DNA of 64,000 nucleotides. Origin: Liolophura sinensis. Taxonomy: Eukaryota > Mollusca > Polyplacophora > Chitonida > Chitonidae. The position numbers and the translations under genes were made by a program. The notes beneath the pieces are model-generated. The model worked only from the letters and a program-made list of their open reading frames with translations. It was not told the origin of the DNA and ran no database searches. The stretch is from NCBI RefSeq assembly GCF_032854445.1, contig NC_088304.1:5084001-5148000 (forward strand), in the 5' to 3' direction. Positions 22,517-47,705 of this stretch are shown piece by piece; the first letter of the stretch is position 1; every line of letters begins with the position of its first letter.

Positions 22517-22725
22517 AATCGTGGAGTAAATGTTTACAAGTGATCTAAGGTGATGCTCTAGGCACGTGTTTTGGTGCCATAAGGTGGAATACAACGCTCT
22601 CGTTAATTGGTAAATGTTGGAGGTGTGCCGCTGTGACGTCAGGGCACTGCCTCCAAAATAACCCAACCAGAATCCAGTTTACACTTGAGATCCAGAGCAC
22701 GCGACGAAAGCTCCAACACGACAAC
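22517..22725. promoter_or_regulatory. Shared divergent promoter region of SDR-B and HPD
   Basis: Only 209 bp separate the two start codons, which face apart. The interval contains CACGTG at 22563-22568 and a perfect cAMP-response palindrome TGACGTCA at 22634-22641, and no obvious TATA box. Both 5' UTRs must lie here, so the core promoters overlap or nearly so. Confidence 0.65.
22634..22641. promoter_or_regulatory. CRE palindrome TGACGTCA
   Basis: Exact eight-base site for CREB/ATF-type factors, about 85 bp upstream of the HPD start codon and 118 bp from the SDR-B start. Binding is inferred from the motif only. Confidence 0.5.
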
Positions 22726-36960
<14,235 letters not shown>

Positions 36961-37535
36961 CCTTGACCTTTCAACTCCCATCATGCTTTGCCATGTCAAG
37001 GTCACACTGAATATAATTATTCCCAGATTGTTTGCAAAGTGCTGTGAAATTTCATCGGTTGTATTTTAATCCAGACTAATTTCTTGTTTCTTTCAGTTGG
37101 TATTTGGTCTTCTTTCTTTTGGATTTTATTTACCCAAGACACTTTATTTCAGTCCAGATGTACAAATATGTCAGAATACGTGTATTTGTCAGTTGAGCCC
37201 AGAATTACAGAAGTGAATATCTAGCATAATATTTACTAGAATTATAAAAGTGTTGTTTATTTTTTCTTTGTGTTACAAAATCACCTTACATAAATGTACG
37301 GAGACAAGTATTAACTTTACATATAATTTTTATGAGTGAATCTCAAGGAATTTTATCTTTGTGTTTAAACTTTTTTAGATACGGTGTTGGTATCCTTGTT
37401 ATGTTTTTGAGAGACGGACATTTAGTGGAGTTTTTCTTTGATGAGCCCATTTATCAGATTTGCCATGACTAGTCACATTCAGATAAACATGAATTATTTA
37501 GTTTTAATAACAAGTCAGAGGTAATTGTTGGTGTA

Positions 37536-37541
37536 AATAAA
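37536..37541 (+). terminator. Possible HPD polyadenylation signal
   Basis: AATAAA about 575 bp after the HPD stop codon, the first plus-strand hexamer that I noticed. Several others occur further on, so the true 3' end is uncertain. Confidence 0.4.
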
Positions 37542-38304
37542 AAAATCAGCATAATGGATTCCAAGATTATTTAAAACTGAAAATTTGGATTTGCATAATA
37601 ATGTCATGTGATAAAAAAGTTTCTGGTAAGCTCATGAAGCCGGCCCTTGGTCATTTTCATTTCATTTATTTTTATTTTGTTGCGTTTTTTTTTTTTTTGA
37701 TCATGCAATCACGAGATTTTGATGTCAACATTGAGTTGAAAATGTGAAATCGGATGTTTTTTTTGATTGGTATAAAAAGGTGATAAAAAAAAATTTCTGG
37801 TCAGTGGGAAAAATAATGTATGAAACTGAAAGAGTGACTTAAATGTATGTTTCCACATCAAAAGTAATATGTTATGACCTTTATTTGTCTGTAATGTAGT
37901 TTTAGGAGCAGATTTTTTGGACAAATACAGTGCATGTGTGTAACATTTGAACTGGGATCACCTCTATAGAGGCAAATCGTTAAAGTGTTCAGCCTTTTAT
38001 TTAATATATGTGAGTTTCATCGATCTTTTACTTGAATGTGCAAAAAGTATCGGCTAAAAAAGAAATTTGAACAAATTTATTGTAAGGGATCTATTCCATT
38101 GTTTTGGCATTAATTATTTTCTGATGGTGACATTGCTGGACGACAGAAAATTTTCTCTGCTCAAATCTCAGTTTGAATGCATTTGTTTGTTTTTTTTTTG
38201 GTGTTTTTTTTTTTTTCTTTTTTTTGATCATGCGATCACAAGATTTTGTTGTCAACAATTTACTGAAAATGTTGAATCAGACTTTTTTTTTTGTTGAAAC
38301 TCCC

Positions 38305-38375
38305 TATGTACCTGGTTTCCCTGCCACCATAATGCTGGCTGCAGTCGTATAAGTGAAACATTCTTGGGCACGGCA
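38305..38375 (+). mobile_element. SINE 3' fragment
   Basis: CCTGGTTTCCCTGCCACCAT, GGCTGCAGTCGTATAAGTGA and TTCTTGGGCACGGC. Confidence 0.7.
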
Positions 38376-39602
38376 TTCATTAGGTAATGAATTAGCAGTT
38401 TTTTTTAATGTGGTGATTTATAGGTATTTAAGGTTTATAACATATGACTGACATGTATGTTAAAACTATAAAGATGTTTATGGTGAATGGTGCTATATTC
38501 TGTATATATTTCAGCAATATGCATTCTTTTGAAATGAGAAATGCATCCCAAAACTAAAGAGGGAATATACTATTGTTGTAAAAGATAAGTAAATATCGGA
38601 AGTGTTTCATGACAGTCACCACAGGGACTATATATTAATTAAATGACCCAATGCAATCCCTTTCACAAAGGGAAAGTCTACTTTCACAAAAAATAATATA
38701 TCAGTATTTTCCTAATTATTTTTTGTGAGGTCTATAAACTATGTTGTACTTTGTCATCATACAGTGTAATGAATGGAAGTGAAGAAGTTAGGAGAAAAGT
38801 GGGGTTTTGAAGTTTTGTGAATGTGTGCATTTTTAATGCATTTCATACATTAGCAGTTTTATTTTCGTGGAAATTGAGTCATTGTAAAATTAACATGCAT
38901 TTATGTGCAAGAGAAAGCTAATATTTTTACATTTTGTGTCCTCTTAAGGATGTCATAGATAGATATATGTACTTTCTACTGAATTAATTGATGCTGGTGA
39001 AAAGACAGCTGAAAATGATACCTAAACTTTTACTTCCCTTATGATCTTCTCTTTTTAGATTTTTTTATGGACTGTATAAAGTGCAGTAAAAAGTTTCAAT
39101 TCTAGGAGAGGCATTATGGTCAGTATTGGTAATAATGGATGGTAGTGATGTGATGTTTGCTGGTAATACCTATAATAATTTCCTGAAAATAAATAAACTA
39201 TGTTGTAACATGAAATACCATCTTTGAGCTGAAAGAAAAAAAGTAGACACGTGATCTGCTGGATACCAGCAGTGATCCGGACAACTGAACTTAAATTCAA
39301 ACATTTGACCAAATTCTGTTATTAGAAAATTGGCCTTTCCCCTGATATTAATTCATCCTTTAAACATAACATTGCCAGGGGTCTGAAAATGTTGTGGCTT
39401 TTGTTGTAAAATGTTCAAAGCACATACATACCTTATGTATATATATGTATGTTTTGGAAGACATTCCCAGCAATGACTGAGTTAGGAGTGGCATCAGATT
39501 TTCACGTTGTATGATCAGTCATGACAGTGGTTCAGAATGCCTTGCATCACCTGATCAGTTTGACCCAGAAAAGAAAGTAATGCACCTGAGTGCAGCAGCT
39601 TG

Positions 39603-39810
39603 AATTCCTCAACCTTTTTGCATATGAAACAGTAACTTTCAGTGCAATTTGCGCACAGTTTAATTTGATTTTGGAGACAAAACTACATTGGTGTGATTGG
39701 CCAATTTCAGGGCTTCACAAAAATACAGTGTTATCAGTTTATACAGAATAATACCTTCAGAATGTGCTTGAATAAACACTTTGCAAACATGCTAAAAGGT
39801 TAAAGAATTA
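39603..39810 (+). mobile_element. MITE with AATTCCTCAACCTTTTTGCAT ends, full length
   Basis: Left end AATTCCTCAACCTTTTTGCA and right end TGCTAAAAGGTTAAAGAATT form imperfect terminal inverted repeats, element about 208 bp. Internal blocks ACTTTCAGTGCAATTTG, CTACATTGGTGTGATTGGCC and TGCTTGAATAAACACTTTGC recur in the other copies (26731, 42746 inverted, 58870, 59486 inverted). Confidence 0.65.
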
Positions 39811-41779
39811 CAGTGTAAGATGTGTAGTTTAAGGGGAAATGTGTCAGTTTTTGGATATCTGTAATAGCATCATAATTCCATAACCATGATCTCAGTTCTT
39901 ATGAGAGGAAAATGTTTGTATTATTATATCATAATATTAGTCACAATTGGATAATAATTGGACTTGTTTTTAACTGATTATATGTTACCCATGTGTACTG
40001 CATTTTTTTTTTTTTTTTGGATAAAAATTGGTCTGTGAAAGTATTTCTTTTAAATTGAGAGCTCGCTGATATTGGCGGAGAATTGTCCTGACTGACCGTG
40101 ATGTGTTTGAATGTTTCAGCTGTCTGTATCCATTGTGTTTTGCAAATCTGCAACATCTCCATTAACAACATAGAATTTGACACAAATGTGGTAACACAAA
40201 TTCTGATTGTAAATAAAGTTAGCTTTCTTTACAGTGTAAAATCTCAGTATAGGCCACCTAGAAGCATGGATTAAATGCTCAGTAATGCATTGAATATTAA
40301 AATTCGTCAACCTAATACTGGAAACAAAATCTAGCACCCCTTTTATTACACGTATGAATTTAACTTCCAGTTGTAAAAGCTTACTTGGTTGTGATTGGAA
40401 TCTAATTAATGTGTATGCATGGGGGTCTTATGGTACAAAACAGCTCTCTAAGGAAAATATTAATATGGATGGTTTGCATGACCTACTTCTGGCAGCCATA
40501 TTGGAGTACACTGGCTATACCAACACATGTAAACAGGACTCCAACATGGCTGACTGGCTATTGTTCTGTGAGGGTAATAATGTCACACGAGAATGCTTCT
40601 ATTGGCCAAATGTAGTCAGCATTTCCCACCTTTCGAATTGTCCAGGTAATTGATCTGAGACTGATAATGTGTGAATGTGACTGTCCAAAGTAAATATGTT
40701 TTCATAAAGTAATGTGATTATTAAGAGTTTGTGAATTAAATGTGTGTAAAATAAATTTGCATTTGTCTGTAATGCCCACAGACATAAAGGCCCACTTTGG
40801 CAGCTTTTATCAAAAAATAATATGTAGTGTTCAGTCAATGGTATGATAACATTTGCTGTGTATAATTCAAAATGGACTCATCAAGTTTGAGTGACACGGT
40901 TGTGTTGTTGTGGGGATGTAATGTGAAATGCATGGTGGGAATGTTTAATACTGTATTTTTGCTGATGTATTAGAGCGTTGCAGAAAAGCATTTGTAAGTC
41001 CGTCAGGTAGGTTGTTATTAAGATGGTTTTGTTTTATAATTTGCTGTTGTCCTTGAAAATCCCCTTTGTTTAGGAGGAATAAATTTGTTAGAATTGTTTG
41101 GTGTTCAACATTGTGTATAGCTAGCTATGTGTGCATGCAGTCTGTTGTCAATGCTATAGTTATGCTGGAGTTTATACAAATTATTTGAAAAGTATTAACA
41201 TTAAATTACGTAGTCAATCCAATAAACCTTGATGACGGGATATACTGGTACTGATAAAGTTCCCTTAAAAAAATGTCACGAATTGTACAATAACTGTCAA
41301 CTAGAAAGAAAATTGTCCATATTTGCCTGTCTTTTAAAATAATTTCCTTGACATTTGTTATATTTGTGTCCATTTCTGAGTCAAGATTGAGAAGCCAAAA
41401 TATGGAGAAAAATTTTTTTTTAGAAAACTGTGCTTGAAAATCTTGATACAATTCATGCACATAATATGTAAACAGTTAATTCTTAGGTTAACTACATTCT
41501 TGCCAAAATTGGTCTTATTTTCTGTCCCTTTATATTTAATGTGTGGTTTTGGTTCTGTTATGGAGTTTCTTTCAAACAGATGATTTGTTGAGTTACAATA
41601 AAAATCTTTAAAAAAAATGACAGTTATAGCATGTCAGTGTTTATGTTTTTGTACATATCACAAAACTTACGATGAATTCTCCACATGTGAAAGTATAAAA
41701 TCTCTGATGTGTTGTACACATAATCCATTATTAATCTGTCATAGTCCTGTTTCCTTAATATTGAACAACATTTGGACAA

Positions 41780-42180
41780 ACTTGAGCCTGGCTTTCTAAA
41801 TTCTGAGCCTGATTTCCTCACAATGAACCAGGTTTCCTTAATGAGCCTGGATTAGACAAAATTGAACGTTGTTTCCTTAAGAATGAACCTGGATTACATT
41901 TCCTTAACAATTAACTCGGATTAGATTACAAAAATTGAGTCTGGTTTCCATGGCATTGAGCTGGATTTTCTCTACAGTGAGCCTAGATAGGACAACACTG
42001 AACGTGGTTTGGATAACATTGAGCATTGTACTGAGCTTGGTTTCTCCAGCTGATTTTGACAGTCTTGTGTCTGGTCTCAGTAATACTGGACCTGGTTTCC
42101 TGAACAATGAGCTCGGTTTTCACAGCATCAAGCCTTGGATTAACCCTCTTTCCCCTACCAGTGTCAAACTTGAGCAGTAG
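41780..42180. repeat. Strongly diverged tandem repeats
   Basis: Loose units of about 25-35 bp around GAGCCTGGTTTCCTTAA and TGAACCTGGATT. Too diverged to give a clean period. Confidence 0.5.
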
Positions 42181-42745
42181 TATGAGCCATTTACCAGAGA
42201 GACTGTCTGGTTTCCCTCACAGTACATGTATATACCTGGTGCCTAAAAAGAAAGGTTGCTTAATGATACTAAGCCTGTTGATGATACAGCTTGGTGTACT
42301 TGAAGATTTTTTACTTTTTCCATATTATGCTGGGTTTTACTCATGTGGTGCCTAAAACTTCCTGACTGTCATTTCCTGGTTTACCTAAGATATATATTGC
42401 GGGCACAAAACTTCAACTAACGAAGTTGCAAGTAGTATATAAATTATTAAAAGTTGCTCATAATTGCCATAAAACATCACAAGCAAAGACCGCTTTCCTG
42501 ACAAATGCCAAACATTGCATGTTTCTTCTAGCCCTATACTTTACTGAAGTACAGTGATAAATCCCAGCAATGTAGAGTTTTCCCAGAACACGTATAAGAT
42601 TCCTTCCAGCTTTCTTTGTCAGCAAGATTGTGTATGTTATCAACTATAAGGCAATCTGCGAAAGGCTTCACTGAGCACCATAAACTCTGTTACATGTATG
42701 AATATATTCTATCATGTGATATATTCATATCACATATCCTATATT

Positions 42746-42947
42746 AATTCTTCAAACTTTTCACATGTTTGCAAGGTGTTTGTTCACGCATATTTTGAAA
42801 ACATTATTCCGGTTTGACTGATAAAATCATACTTTTTTGTGAAACCCTAAAACTGGCCAATGCAACCAATGTCTTCAAAATCAAATTACATATGTGCATA
42901 AATTGCACTGAAAGTGGCTCTTTTATATACGAAAAGGTTGGGGAATT
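42746..42947 (-). mobile_element. MITE, inverted copy of the 39603 family
   Basis: AATTCTTCAAACTTTTCACA at the left and GAAAAGGTTGGGGAATT at the right. Internal order is the reverse of 39603-39810: TTGCAAGGTGTTTGTTCACG first, TTGCACTGAAAGTGG last. Confidence 0.65.
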
Positions 42948-42960
42948 TGGGTATATATAT

Positions 42961-43580
42961 ATATCAGGTGGGCATAAAAAAATGGGCTGTACTTTAATGC
43001 TGCATTGCTCCATTATCCTTCGTTCAAACAATTTCAAACTTTAGACATTCAAATGGCATGATTTTGTTAATATACTGACCAATTTTTACTCTGTACACTT
43101 TACATTTTTTAGTCTGTACACTGGGTTAAAATGAAAACATAGCCTCAAAAACGCATGTTCCATTGACGCATATTGCATCACCTGTCAGGTGTCATGAGTA
43201 GAGCGCGCACTGCACCCGTGTTACACGCATCAATCAAGTGTCATCTGGAAAAATTGTCTGGCTGTAGTGTAAGAGAAACCCTTCTGCAAGATAGGCACAA
43301 GTTTTGCTGAATCAAGATGGTTTTCTCTGCGGTGGGCAAGGAATTGATCACCTTTTCAACTAAAACAAGGTAAAACATCATTTTGAAATGTACGGAACAT
43401 GCCTTTTTGACTCTATTTTAATTTTGGTCCCATGAATAAAATCTTAAAGTACAAAATTGAAATTTGGTCTGTATATCTAGGACATAATATCATTTGTAAA
43501 TTTTTAGAAGCTGACATAAGAGGGTTTCAGAGATATTGAGTGCCAAAGTATGGCCCATTTTTTTATGCCCACCTGATATA
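42961..43580. mobile_element. TIR DNA transposon relative, non-autonomous, TA-flanked
   Basis: Left end ATATCAGGTGGGCATAAAAA and right end TTTTTATGCCCACCTGATAT are inverted repeats of about 35 bp that continue inward (AAATGGGC and GCCCATTT), flanked by TATATA. About 620 bp, with no transposase frame inside. TA flanks and short TIRs fit a Tc1/mariner-type MITE; the superfamily is inferred. It begins only about 14 bp after the MITE at 42746-42947. Confidence 0.7.
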
Positions 43581-44551
43581 TACCACTGACTGCATTTCAA
43601 AAGTTCAGTCTAATTTCCCCTATTAAAGTATTGCCATTGTTTTTGAAACAGGCCAAACACATACAATTAGTTTTAATTCAAGGTTCTTGATTGATACGCT
43701 GTACTCTAGGGCATGTATCCAAAGTAAGAGACAAGATACTCTCATACACAATACTAAAACAGGTTATCTTTGCTTATCAATTTGCTTTTATTTCTTTAAG
43801 AGTTTATTTCAGAAGTTAATGTAGAGACTCTCAGCGTAAACAACATCATTCCTTCGTATATATTGTTGTTCCAGTAAAAAAATTTCTTTGTAAACCACTA
43901 CAACAACAACAAACGCTCTTAAGAATGACTATACAGTCCAACAGATGTTTAACTTGGACATAATTAGCCATCATTAATACTTCAATGTAATATAAACTCT
44001 CAATATTTATTAAGTTATTTGAATATTTCACAGGTATTATTTTTTCTTGCTGTACTCAGGAAAATGTAACTAACATAATGTAGTCTGGCATACAGGATAT
44101 GACCGTATACCTCAAAGGATAGAAGTATTCATTTATTCAGTTAACTTTTGTTTAATGTCATATTCAAGAATTTTTCATTTATACCATGGTGGCCAGTTTT
44201 AAGCTCAGCGTAAATGTTTTTTTTTTTTAAGTTCCTGATAAACTTTCTCACCAGTCACATACAGACATCAGTCACATCATATTGGTGATATTCTTTAATG
44301 AACACCATATTGTGCAACGATTTCATCATAGTCTACAGTTTATAGCCACCATGATCCCACAATCTGGGATATTACAAATTCCCTGTCCAAGGCAGGAAGT
44401 GAATTCACACCTTATGTGTCTTAGAAACTGAAAGACAAGCACTTTTAATCCATCTCATAGAATATAAACCTTCAAACTTAGAGCACGCCATAAACAGAGA
44501 CAACTACTGGCACTGTATATCTGAACATGCGACAACCTTTAGCTTCTAAAC

Positions 44552-44690
44552 AATATATTTATTTATTTATTTGATTGGTGTTTTACATCATACTCAAGAA
44601 TATTTCACTTATACAATAGCTACAAGCATTATAGTGGGAGGAAAACGGGCAGAGCCCTGGAGAAAGCCACGACCATTCTCAGGCAGCTCC
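44552..44690 (-). mobile_element. SINE fragment, minus strand
   Basis: TTTATTTATTTGATTGGTGT, ACTCAAGAATATTTCACTTA, ACGGGCAGAGCCCTGGAG and CCACGACCATTCTCAGG; the head is absent. A second-family SINE remnant (AAATTCCCTGTCCAAGGCAG) lies just before it at about 44340-44420. Confidence 0.8.
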
Positions 44691-44744
44691 ATATCATGAT
44701 AGCATAAAGAGGATTTTACCCTGCTCCGACTGTAAGCATGATAT

Positions 44745-45235
44745 CACAAGGATAATGTCTGAAGGAGTGTCTTGTGGATGTCAGGAGGATAATGTCTGAA
44801 AGATGATTTTATGGTTGTCAGGAGGATACTTCTGAAGGGTTATTTTAAGGCTGTCAGGAGAATAATGTCTAAAGGATTGCCTTGTGGATGTCAAAAGGAT
44901 ATGTCTGACCGATTGCCTAGTGGCTGTCAGGAGAATAACGTCTAAAGGATTGCCTTGTGGATGTCTGAAGGATATGTCTGAAGGATTGCCTAGTGGCTGT
45001 CAGGAGAATAACGTCTAAAGGATTACCTTGTGGATGTCTGAAGGATATGTCTGAAGGATTGCCTAGTGGATGTCAGGAGAATATGTCTGAAAGATTGTCT
45101 TACAGTTGTCAGGAGGATATGTCTGAAGGATTGCCTTATGGTTCTCAGAAGGATAATGTCTGAAGGATTGTCTTAGGGTTGTCAGGAGGATATGTCTGAA
45201 GGGTTATTTTATGACTTTCAGGTGGATATTGTCTT
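44745..45235. repeat. 36- to 37-bp minisatellite
   Basis: About 13 units of GGATAATGTCTGAAGGATTG then CCTTGTGGATGTCAGGA, with variants (CTAAAGG, TTTTATGG). It lies immediately beyond the 3' end of the CCCH gene. Confidence 0.88.
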
Positions 45236-45411
45236 TAAAATAATTTCTTGGGCGAAGGAAACTGAGGAGAGCCTGGGCCCACCGTATTTCCTACCATGTG
45301 ACAAAAACTGTATAGCGTTAAGCAACAATGAAATAAATACACACCACATTTAGTCTTACGCTTCATTGATTTCATATTAATTTAAAAACAACACCTTTAC
45401 AACTCACTTAT

Positions 45412-45417
45412 TTTATT
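45412..45417 (-). terminator. Polyadenylation signal, CCCH gene
   Basis: TTTATT on the plus strand, AATAAA in the gene's sense, 54 bp after the stop codon. Confidence 0.6.
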
Positions 45418-45470
45418 TTCCAAGGGAAATCTTTTGTAGGTGATCCTCAAAAGGTAACAATAAGCCCATA

Positions 45471-47129
45471 TCAGTGATACTTATGCATAGTCCAGGGCCT
45501 CTCAGTGGCCCTTTGCTTCTCCAACGGAACCAAAGCTTTCTTGGAGGGGTGCAGTGTGTCATTGATTCCTGCACGTTGTTTACGTTTGGCATTTGACATA
45601 TAACTATCATCATCTTTGTCATCGTCTTGCTGCTCATTGTTCCATCCTTGCTGATCATTGTACATCCTCGCAGCTCGGAGACCTTGCTGATCACTGAACT
45701 GTGTCCCACTGTCGTCCGGAGGTGCACCGTCAGACACAGATATAGTGTCCAGGACGTGAGAATATCTGCAGCTTTTCCCGAACCTACACTTTCCTTGCTT
45801 GAATTTCCAACAGATTTGTTTTTTAGCTCCCATGGCAGCTGCAGATGGACATGTCATTTTAACATGTTTTTCCAAAATTGAATGCTTTGCTTTCTCTGCC
45901 TCCCGGTATTGGTTTGTGAATACAGAAAACACTCCAACAGAATCACAGGCATCGCAGTCATGCTTTGTCTTCTCTGCAGGAGACAACAATGGATTCTGTA
46001 GCAGTGGATTCGGCAAACGTTTTATTGATACTTCTGATTCTCTTGTCACTTCTGGGGTCTCGTTACACTCTTCCTCCTCATCAGTACTGTCCAGTGTAGA
46101 TTCTAACAGATTTCTTCCTTTTGTAGTTGTCTCCTTTTCTTTCCTGTGAACATATACCACAGCACTGACATGAAATGACAACATCAACTAACTACGGTAC
46201 TGTATTTGACCTAATATTTCTCATTCCATGGCTAGATTGCTAATTCTGTTTGATACTGAAATTTCTCTTTATCTTAGGATGCTGCTTAGGGGTTTGTACA
46301 AAAGTTGAAGTACCATGATATTCTGCTGGAAATATATAAGTAAATCACCAAAGGTAAAAAGCACTGGCCTTCGAAAAAATCTCTTTTTGGGAGCGAAAAT
46401 ACCATAATTTTTACTTATATTCAGACACAGCTCTCAGGATATTGCCCATTGTTATTTTCTTTCCCATTCTCATGTTATCTTTCAATTTATCATCTGCTAA
46501 CTACCATTACGAGAGAGAAAAGTTCCAAGATGTGTGCTGTATCAAATGTTTTTATTAGATTGTTGTTCTGATGCACTGCCCAGTTTTTTTTTTATTTACA
46601 CAATGGCAGTCAGCTTTATTGATGGAAGAAATCGGAGTGCCCTGCATAAACTGTCAGCCTAGGTCTTTGTGAGTGTCAGTTAATAATGTATCCCGCTGGT
46701 GGTTTATGCAGTGCTTTAGAATAATTCACTTTATATGACGGCAGCCAGCACTGTGGTGGGAGGCATATGTGTCAAGCCACGGCTATAATATTGTACATGA
46801 ATACCCACTCCACAACTAGAAATTAATGGTCGATTATTCCTTCTTATATTTCAGGACAGTTTTGGAAGATGACACGACGGCAGTTGCGAAGACAAAGATG
46901 ATGCCTTTGTTTTCAAAATAGCCATGTTGAAGACGCACTGAACCCTGGAACTATGTTCAACTTGAGAAGTTGAGGTTGAACTAAAAATGAAAATGTTCAA
47001 CAATAACTGAATGAGCGAAATAAATTTGAGATGAACTGACACTGCTGATTCTTTCTTTGCAGTATCGTCCTCCTCCTTAGAGCTGTCAGAATCCGAACCA
47101 TAGTCTGCCACTAATCCCAGCAACGACAT
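45471..47129 (-). CDS. CCCH zinc-finger protein, two exons
   Basis: Minus strand: exon 1 47129-47041 and exon 2 46143-45471, predicted 253 residues. Exon 1 starts MSLLGLVADYGSDSDSSKEE, an acidic serine-rich N terminus. Exon 2 carries an acidic stretch (STDEEEE), a conserved-looking FTNQYREAEKAKHSILEKHV helix, one CCCH finger CWKFKQGKCRFGKSCRYSH (C141-x7-C149-x5-C155-x3-H159), a D-rich linker and a basic KRKQRAGINDTL segment near the C terminus. Single CCCH fingers of this spacing usually bind RNA, so a nuclear RNA-related role is likely but inferred. The acceptor of exon 2 (CACAG/G) is clear; the donor of exon 1 (AGT/GTCAGT) is chosen because it alone gives the right phase near the end of the acidic stretch. 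I do not recognise the ortholog. Confidence 0.82.
46690..46790 (-). mobile_element. Diverged SINE remnant, minus strand
   Basis: TTTATGCAGTGCTTTAGAAT, TTCACTTTATATGACGGCAG and CACTGTGGTGGGAGGC resemble the tail half. In the CCCH gene intron. Confidence 0.5.
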
Positions 47130-47705
47130 CGCTGTCCGCAATAACCATATGAAATGTGACAGGAAGTGGACAATGTTTGTTTGATGTCATCAGCCGATCC
47201 GATAAATTGCAAATTTGATTGGTTGAAAGAGCCGGTGTCGTTGGAATTAAACATGTGAGTGTTGTGGATGCTACGATTTACATGTATGGATGATATTTAA
47301 CTTTAGTCGTGTGAATCGTGAACTGTCATTCTAGTTAAATCCGTAATTGTTCGACTTTGACTTTCGGTTCTCGAGCACCCATCGATCAGCTGGCGGATGT
47401 AGATGGCGCGACTAACGCCTTTATAACGTCGAGAGGCTCAATTTGGGAAACAGTCTGTGCGAACGTTCGAGAGGGGACCCTCCGTAAGTATTTTAATTTG
47501 AAACAAAAATCAATTTTTGAGCAAACACCGTTGTTTTGTTTTTTCCATAACAGGAGTAAAAATAAGAATAGGAAAATGTAGCTTAAAAGTTGTTTTTGAA
47601 GTATTTGCGTGTCGGAAATGAGAGTGTGACATACCTGACGTGGCATATTGTCTGACCCCATTCATTGACAGACCGGCGAAAAAGATCCACGACTGCACAG
47701 AAAAG
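47130..47705. promoter_or_regulatory. Divergent promoter region of the CCCH gene and the right-hand gene
   Basis: 576 bp between two start codons facing apart. The sequence is richer in CpG than the surroundings (GTGTCGTTGG, CGTCGAGAGG, GCGAACGTTCGAGAGG). No TATA box seen. Part of it must be 5' UTR. Confidence 0.45.

Larger units (their letters stand above)
37542..44550. other. Gene-poor DNA between HPD and the CCCH gene
   Basis: No exon could be supported. Contents: SINE tail at 38305-38375, MITEs at 39603-39810 and 42746-42947, a TIR element at 42961-43580, diverged tandem repeats at 41780-42180, and a SINE tail remnant on the minus strand near 44125-44195. Homopolymer T runs occur at 37687-37699 and 38190-38225. 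Confidence 0.5.

Noticed and set aside
40354-40653. 99-codon plus-strand frame
   Set aside because: No recognisable motif, codon pattern or splice context; likely chance in gene-poor DNA.
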